From Gnetum montanum (lineage: Eukaryota; Streptophyta; Gnetopsida; Gnetales; Gnetaceae): a DNA stretch of 64,000 bases. A model generated the notes under the pieces. That model was given only the letters and a program-made list of their open reading frames with translations. It searched no databases and had not been told where the DNA came from. The stretch spans positions 843,875-907,874 of the forward strand of contig MNCI01026219.1 of the NCBI GenBank assembly GCA_015680685.1, read 5' to 3'. A program made the translations under genes and the position numbers. This document shows positions 59,213 through 64,000 of this stretch, piece by piece (within the stretch, counting starts at the first letter, position 1; each line of letters opens with the position of its first letter).

Positions 59213-62200
59213 CTTGTTATGAAGAGACACCATCTTCATTAGGCAACAAGATCATTTGGGAATGGGGATGTGATAGAAAGGAACTTATATAATTTATGAA
59301 AAATTTCCTTATAGGATCATGTTGATATATAAACTTGAAAGATTGAACAAAAAAATAGGTGGTCAACATGTACCAACTTAAACCTTTTCATGAGTCCATG
59401 CAAGCTAGTGGAAGAAACACTTCATCAGATGGATGACCTCAATCAATTTTTCAGATCTCATTCTTTGAACTCAATCATGGAGGAGATGGCCATCCATGCT
59501 AATTAATAAACTAGCTCTTTAGCTTTTCTACTTTTTTATTTTTTCAAATTTTTTTTGATAAAATCATTTGTATGTTTTATTTTTCTTGAATATTCTACAA
59601 TTTCTTTTATATTTTCCCTTATTTTGGTGTGGATTTTTCTAGTCTTCTATTAAAAGTGCTCTATTGGCAGTATGACTCAATGATGTTGTAGTTGGTTACT
59701 AATGGTGGTTTGTATCTAATTTTTTTGATTGCTCATGTTTGATTTCTATTTTTGAATTTTGATGATTGATGACTGAGATAGGTTTCTTCTTCATGGAACA
59801 AGTAGTGGATCCACATCATCCACCACCCATGAACTCTATGGGTTTCCTAGTTTTGGAAGTATGAAGTCCATTTTCATTAATAAAAATCTAATGAATTTCT
59901 GATCTTGGTAGTTTCTAAATTTGGGAAAGATTCAAAGATTTGAAAAGGTTATGAGTTCAATGGGATTCAATACTCTTTATGCCTCTCTACTTTCTTGAGT
60001 GCATGTGTGTTTTCATGGATTTCTTACTATTCCATGTCAACCAATAATAGGAAGTTGAATAAGTCTTTGCATAATGTGGTTCCCATTCAAAAACAATTCA
60101 TAAAAACAAACAATTCTAAGAAAAAAACATGATGGGAATTCAAACCACACCCCTTAGAAAACATAAATAGGCTACAAGCACTCGTTATGGAACTAGAAAC
60201 ACATGTTACCCATGCCTGAATGTCCCCTCTAACTAAGGCCGTATTTCACTTTTTTCTTCTCTTTTCTTCTCAAATAAGAAATAATGGTTATCTGTGAAAG
60301 CATTCTTGTATCTCAAGGGGATGGACCAATCCTAGAGTGATGATGCAAACTCACTAAAAGTGATTAGATTTGATCTAGAATAAGTTTGGATTTTTCTTAG
60401 GTCATTTAATTATAAATGCCACAAGGAACCTTATGTGCCCATGATTGGAACATCCATTCCACTCTCTATCGCATCCATCAATGCTTTTGATAACTCACCT
60501 CACTACTGGTTTTCATGTTTTGTTTAATGTCTTAGTTTAACATGTTAAAATTCTTAGGAAGATTCTTTGAGATTTCATCCTTAACTTTTCATAACCATTA
60601 ATCAACTATGGGACCCACAAAATCCTTAGTTGAGGTTATGCAAGGACAAAAAATGCATAAGCTGGCTCTAGGTGGGATCCACTTGCATAGCTCTTAATTG
60701 GACTAGTTAATTACCTTATCCTTAGACATTTTGACAATCAAATATTTTTCCTTCCCCATCAATTGCATTAAATTGTGTGCTCCTTAAGGTATTTCTCTAA
60801 TCATTCTCCATCTTTTGTGAAATCCCAAACCCTCTTAATGTATTTCATTATGTTCTTGCATTTTTGGGCATCCATTTGGCTCCAATTTTGTTCAAAAAAT
60901 CCTTGCATTTTTTGAATTTTGACTTGGTTAATAGTGGTAAAAGTTAGCTCGACTAGGCTCAGTCGGCATAGCTGATCATGTTCGCTAGGCCTCGTCGATG
61001 AGACCTAGTTGATGTATGGGAAAATTTCTATAAATAATGCTCACCACTTAGGAAATTTTTTTCCATTTTCTTCAAATGTAAGGGGATTTTTTGCAATTTT
61101 TCAAAGATTAAAACCTTCTAGAGCTCATAACTTTCAAACTATTTATCCAATTCACTATGTTCTTTATTCCTATAGCTTCCAGAGGTACGCTTTACATCAT
61201 GGGACCCACAAACCTTAGGTTTTTGATAGAAAAGTTTTCAAACTTTTTCTAACTCCCTCATGAGTTTAATGAATAAAATAATATTAAATCATCAACCTAT
61301 GAGAGTTAAACCTTTCTAACAAACTCTGGTAACCTATTTAATCAGATAATATTAAAATAATCAAATTGGACATGATCACAACTTAGCCATGTGTAACTAC
61401 CCCAAGGGATATGGTATTTCAAATGTGTCAAAGTTACACATAAAGTGCTAATCCTTGGTCATGTTATGATTATAGATGGCACCTAGACCAAAATGGTTGT
61501 AGGAGAAAGGACCATCTCAACCAAGGGATAAATGACCTAGAACTAAAAGAAAGTAGTAAGAATATGCCCAAGAACAAGTAGAAGAAACTCATGCAATGGG
61601 ACCTCTTTGGGAGGAGCCCAAAGTGGAATCTAGTTAATATATTTTTAAGAAAGTGACTATAATTGAATAATCCTATCAAGATGAGGTGCCAAGACAAGTG
61701 CCAAGACTTGAGGCTACCTTAACTCAAGCCTATCTTGATCATATCAAGCCTCATGACATCCAATGTTTAGTTCTCCATGAATTAAAATTTGAAACATTCT
61801 TAGAACATGCTCCACCAAAAGTTAGGACATAGTTGTAAAACTCTCACATGTGGTGAATCATCACTTCCAGTTAGGAGTGGTTCATGGGAGAGACATATCA
61901 TTTCTGGAATGGTAGGTGTTGGCACATTTCAAGCCATTTCATGGAGCAGGAGTTTCAGTCTATTTAAATAGAAGGAAAAGAGAATAAAAATAAAATAAAA
62001 TATGTGTAAAAATTCGGATGAGTTATACGGTGATGAAACACATATTTTATTTTTAACCTTATACATTGGGCAAAGAGTGTAATATTAATATTTTGGCATA
62101 TTACATGATGCCCATCGAGAAAGGTTATAATTCAACCAGTTATGGGCTTAGAAACGGTTCAGCAGTGGTGGTGGACATGTAGATATACATGGCTTTATTA

Positions 62201-62899
62201 TACAAGCATATTGACGATGAGCATTAACCAAGAATGGGGTTGGTCCTGCTTTTACAAATTCAAATTAAAGTCAATAAACAGAGAAAATTGGATTCTGTAG
62301 TAAGAAGAAATAGTGTACTACACTGAATACTTTCAGAAATAGAGGTGCATCTTGTGATATAATTTGGCGTAGTCTAGGCATTGGAAAAATGTTTTTGGAA
62401 GCTAGAAAAAAATGGTACACTTACTCTCAAAAGAAACGTGGTGGTTCTTATCATACGGCAACTAAAACAAGTTATGCTTGCTGATAAAAATTTTGCCAAC
62501 AACTGCCAGGGATAACTTCATATTCCTCTTCGGAATTTTGTCAAATGCTTGCCACGCAGGGTTTCATTTTTCTATTTTCACAGTAAGCCTAATTTCTTGG
62601 CGAGAGCATGTAACAATAAGTAGTTTAGTAGTTTTTGGAGTAACAGGTTACAGCAAAATAAACGAAACAAGGCTAAAACACAGGCGGTTACCATGCCTGC
62701 ACCTGTGCTTGTGGTTATGGATGATTATTGGCAAAAAGAAACAAAAAAAAACACAAGTGCTGAGCGCTTCCAAGGACACGGAAGGTGTCTATTTTCTTCA
62801 CCAAAGACAGGTGGTAACCACGGACGCACTCGCACCGTTGGCGCTTAACTCGCCAGACTTGAATGTAGCCCATGTGTAGAAGTAGGTCATCATCACTGA
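59213..62899. other. Stretch with no recognisable gene
   Basis: No domain, LTR pair or tandem array recognised. A GC-richer block with a hairpin lies at 60945-61010. The frame at 62478-62879 is open but without a familiar motif, and much of it is composed of rare-looking codons. From about 62470 the base composition becomes more balanced than in the surrounding AT-rich DNA. Confidence 0.5.
60985..61008. other. Inverted repeat (stem-loop) in a GC-richer block
   Basis: CTAGGCCTC and GAGACCTAG form a 9-bp stem with one mismatch around the loop GTCGAT. Nearby GCTCGACTAGGCTCAGTCGG (about 60947-60966) contains related words. Confidence 0.6.
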
Positions 62900-63091
62900 G
62901 GTTTTGTAGTTAAAAGCCATTTCACTACCGATATAAGAGAAATAGCAACTGTTGCCGAGGTGTGCATGGGAGTGGTTCCAACTACCATTGTATTTTTGGG
63001 AGGTCCAGTGATTGAGACAAGCTCGGTGGAGTGGAGCATAGGCTGCAGAGATGGGCTACGTGCAGGAGAAGCCATTGGGCAACTAGTTTAA
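62900..63091 (+). CDS. Possible 3' coding exon, unrecognised
   Basis: A 63-codon open stretch after a TGA at 62897 ends in TAA 63089. The translated residues have a protein-like pattern: EIATVAEVCMGVVPTTIVFL, then GGPVIETSSVEW and CRDGLRAGEAIGQLV. A TTTTGTAG at 62901-62908 could be a 3' splice site, which would make this a last exon. There is no ATG and no family recognised. The opposite strand also has an open frame (62893-63075), so the direction is not proven. Confidence 0.3.
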   Translation, partial: GFVVKSHFTTDIREIATVAEVCMGVVPTTIVFLGGPVIETSSVEWSIGCRDGLRAGEAIGQLV

Positions 63092-63266
63092 CTGCAAACT
63101 GCGTCCTCCACGATATCTCAGTTAACGTTGGAAAATTATTTACTTTTGAAACGTATATTTTCTTTTATCGGCCATCCCTTAAATTAATTTTATATTCAAT
63201 TATATTCTTTGTGAAAATGAAACGTTTCTAAAGCCTCAACTTAACAAGATGTACATTGGATATAAA

Positions 63267-64000
63267 TGTTGGATACCTACCTCTATATTAAGATATATTC
63301 AAAGACAAAAATTCTTGGGATATTTACCCAATATCATACATGAAGTAGACACTTGTCAGCTGTAGATTTTTTTATCTATATGATGGTTACAACCACCCAT
63401 TTTTTTGTAACTTACCTAACTTTTTGGGCAAGTAATCTCCTAATTGGTTGGCAATTTACTTGGGAGAGAAGCTAGGTAAGATATTTTTATATGTAACTAC
63501 CTCTAAACCCTATAAAAAGGTTTCAGGGGAAAGGAAAAAAAAGAGAGGGGGAAATCACTTTGAAGATTTTTGGAGGTCTCATACATCACACTTTGTAAGG
63601 CTACTAGTTAGCACTTGGGCTCTCACTTGAAGACACACTTTGGGGTCTTGAGAAGAGCTTTGTAAAGAAGAAACTGTGAATGATTGCTTGTAAGATGGCT
63701 TACTAGAGAAAAGATTTCAGTCTCTTTGTCATAGTCCTATGAGTTATGTATTTCATTTTTTATTTTGTTTAAATTGCTTAGCTAGTGGTTTAGATAGTAT
63801 CATCCTTGGCAAGTAATTTTGGGATTTTTAGATTGCTCTTACTGTTCTTGTTGCCCGATAGAAATTTCTATTAAAATTTTGCCATAGAAGCGCTTGTGTT
63901 TAAAAGCCTTAAGAGCATTTTAGTAGTAAATTTCGTTTTTGTGCAATGTGTGGGAACTGCTATTGGGATTGTTTTAAGAGAACCTCTGTTTGTAGTCACG
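63267..64000 (+). mobile_element. Possible start of an LTR, cut by the window edge
   Basis: TGTTGGATACC at 63267 has the TGTTGG start common in plant copia LTRs, and a TATA-like CTATAAAAAGG follows near 63510, with pyrimidine/purine tracts and no coding sequence. No second copy or primer site is inside the window. Confidence 0.3.

Noticed and set aside
63448-63630. 60-codon frame near the right edge
   Set aside because: It overlaps a TATA-like and purine-rich LTR-type region and has no familiar motif.
1-64000. tRNA and rRNA genes
   Set aside because: No stretch with recognisable tRNA A and B boxes or rRNA sequence was noticed; the TGG-type sequences found are primer sites beside LTRs.

Overview
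The window looks like repeat-rich intergenic DNA from a large plant nuclear genome. It is AT-rich, has no bacterial-style gene packing and no rRNA or tRNA gene that I can see, and nearly everything recognisable is Ty3/gypsy LTR retrotransposon in several nested layers. A gymnosperm or another giant plant genome is my guess from element content alone; the species is not determined. One gap of 404 N (1915-2318) and single Ns at 35294 and 36501 mark a draft assembly. || Layer 1 (oldest) is two decayed plus-strand chromovirus-like elements. The first runs leader 1639-1914, RT/RNase H 10887-12045 and IN plus chromodomain-like tail 24991-25980. The second runs LTR/PBS about 26240-26976, gag from 27957, protease near 29280, and RT 38172-39108. 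Later insertions split both. A third pol-bearing copy (gag finger, RT, RNase H, IN), of a different lineage, lies on the plus strand at 50953-55025. || Layer 2 is a minus-strand family with a tRNA-Asp-type primer site, here called family P. It has a long pol-bearing member (12046-24990: LTR, PBS, gag, pol, promoter-like block, extra ORF, PPT, LTR). It also has a shorter member (29758-38171, perfect ATAGG target duplication) that keeps LTRs, PBS, gag, promoter-like block, extra ORF and PPT but has lost the whole pol region. || Layer 3 is a family whose LTRs start TGAAACACC. It includes a complete 9.7-kb plus-strand element at 40664-50387 (perfect AGCGA target duplication) with gag-protease but no RT, RNase H or integrase, and with a long array of short repeats in their place. 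That element sits inside a related 2.1-kb LTR (39109-40663 plus 50388-50952). A third relative begins at 1638 and runs off the left edge. A fourth has a 5' LTR at 9964-10886 with gag-protease 6240-9412, minus strand. || The right-hand 9 kb (55026-64000) holds a fragment of a CCR4/Angel-type deadenylase gene, three minisatellite-like arrays (21-bp, 22-bp, irregular), a probable LTR with a tRNA-Met-type primer site, a possible unrecognised exon near 62900-63091, and perhaps the start of another LTR at 63267. || How it works together: no element here is a working gene set. Pol-bearing relatives (12046-24990, 50953-55025) would once have supplied reverse transcriptase and integrase. The two best-preserved elements, 29758-38171 and 40664-50387, encode gag but no pol, so they can only have moved with help. 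Their long frames are broken almost only by stop codons rather than indels, as expected from cytosine deamination of methylated, silenced copies. The most unusual points are the family P extra ORF of about 928 codons preceded by its own LTR-like palindrome-plus-TATA block, and the repeat field in the 40664 element.
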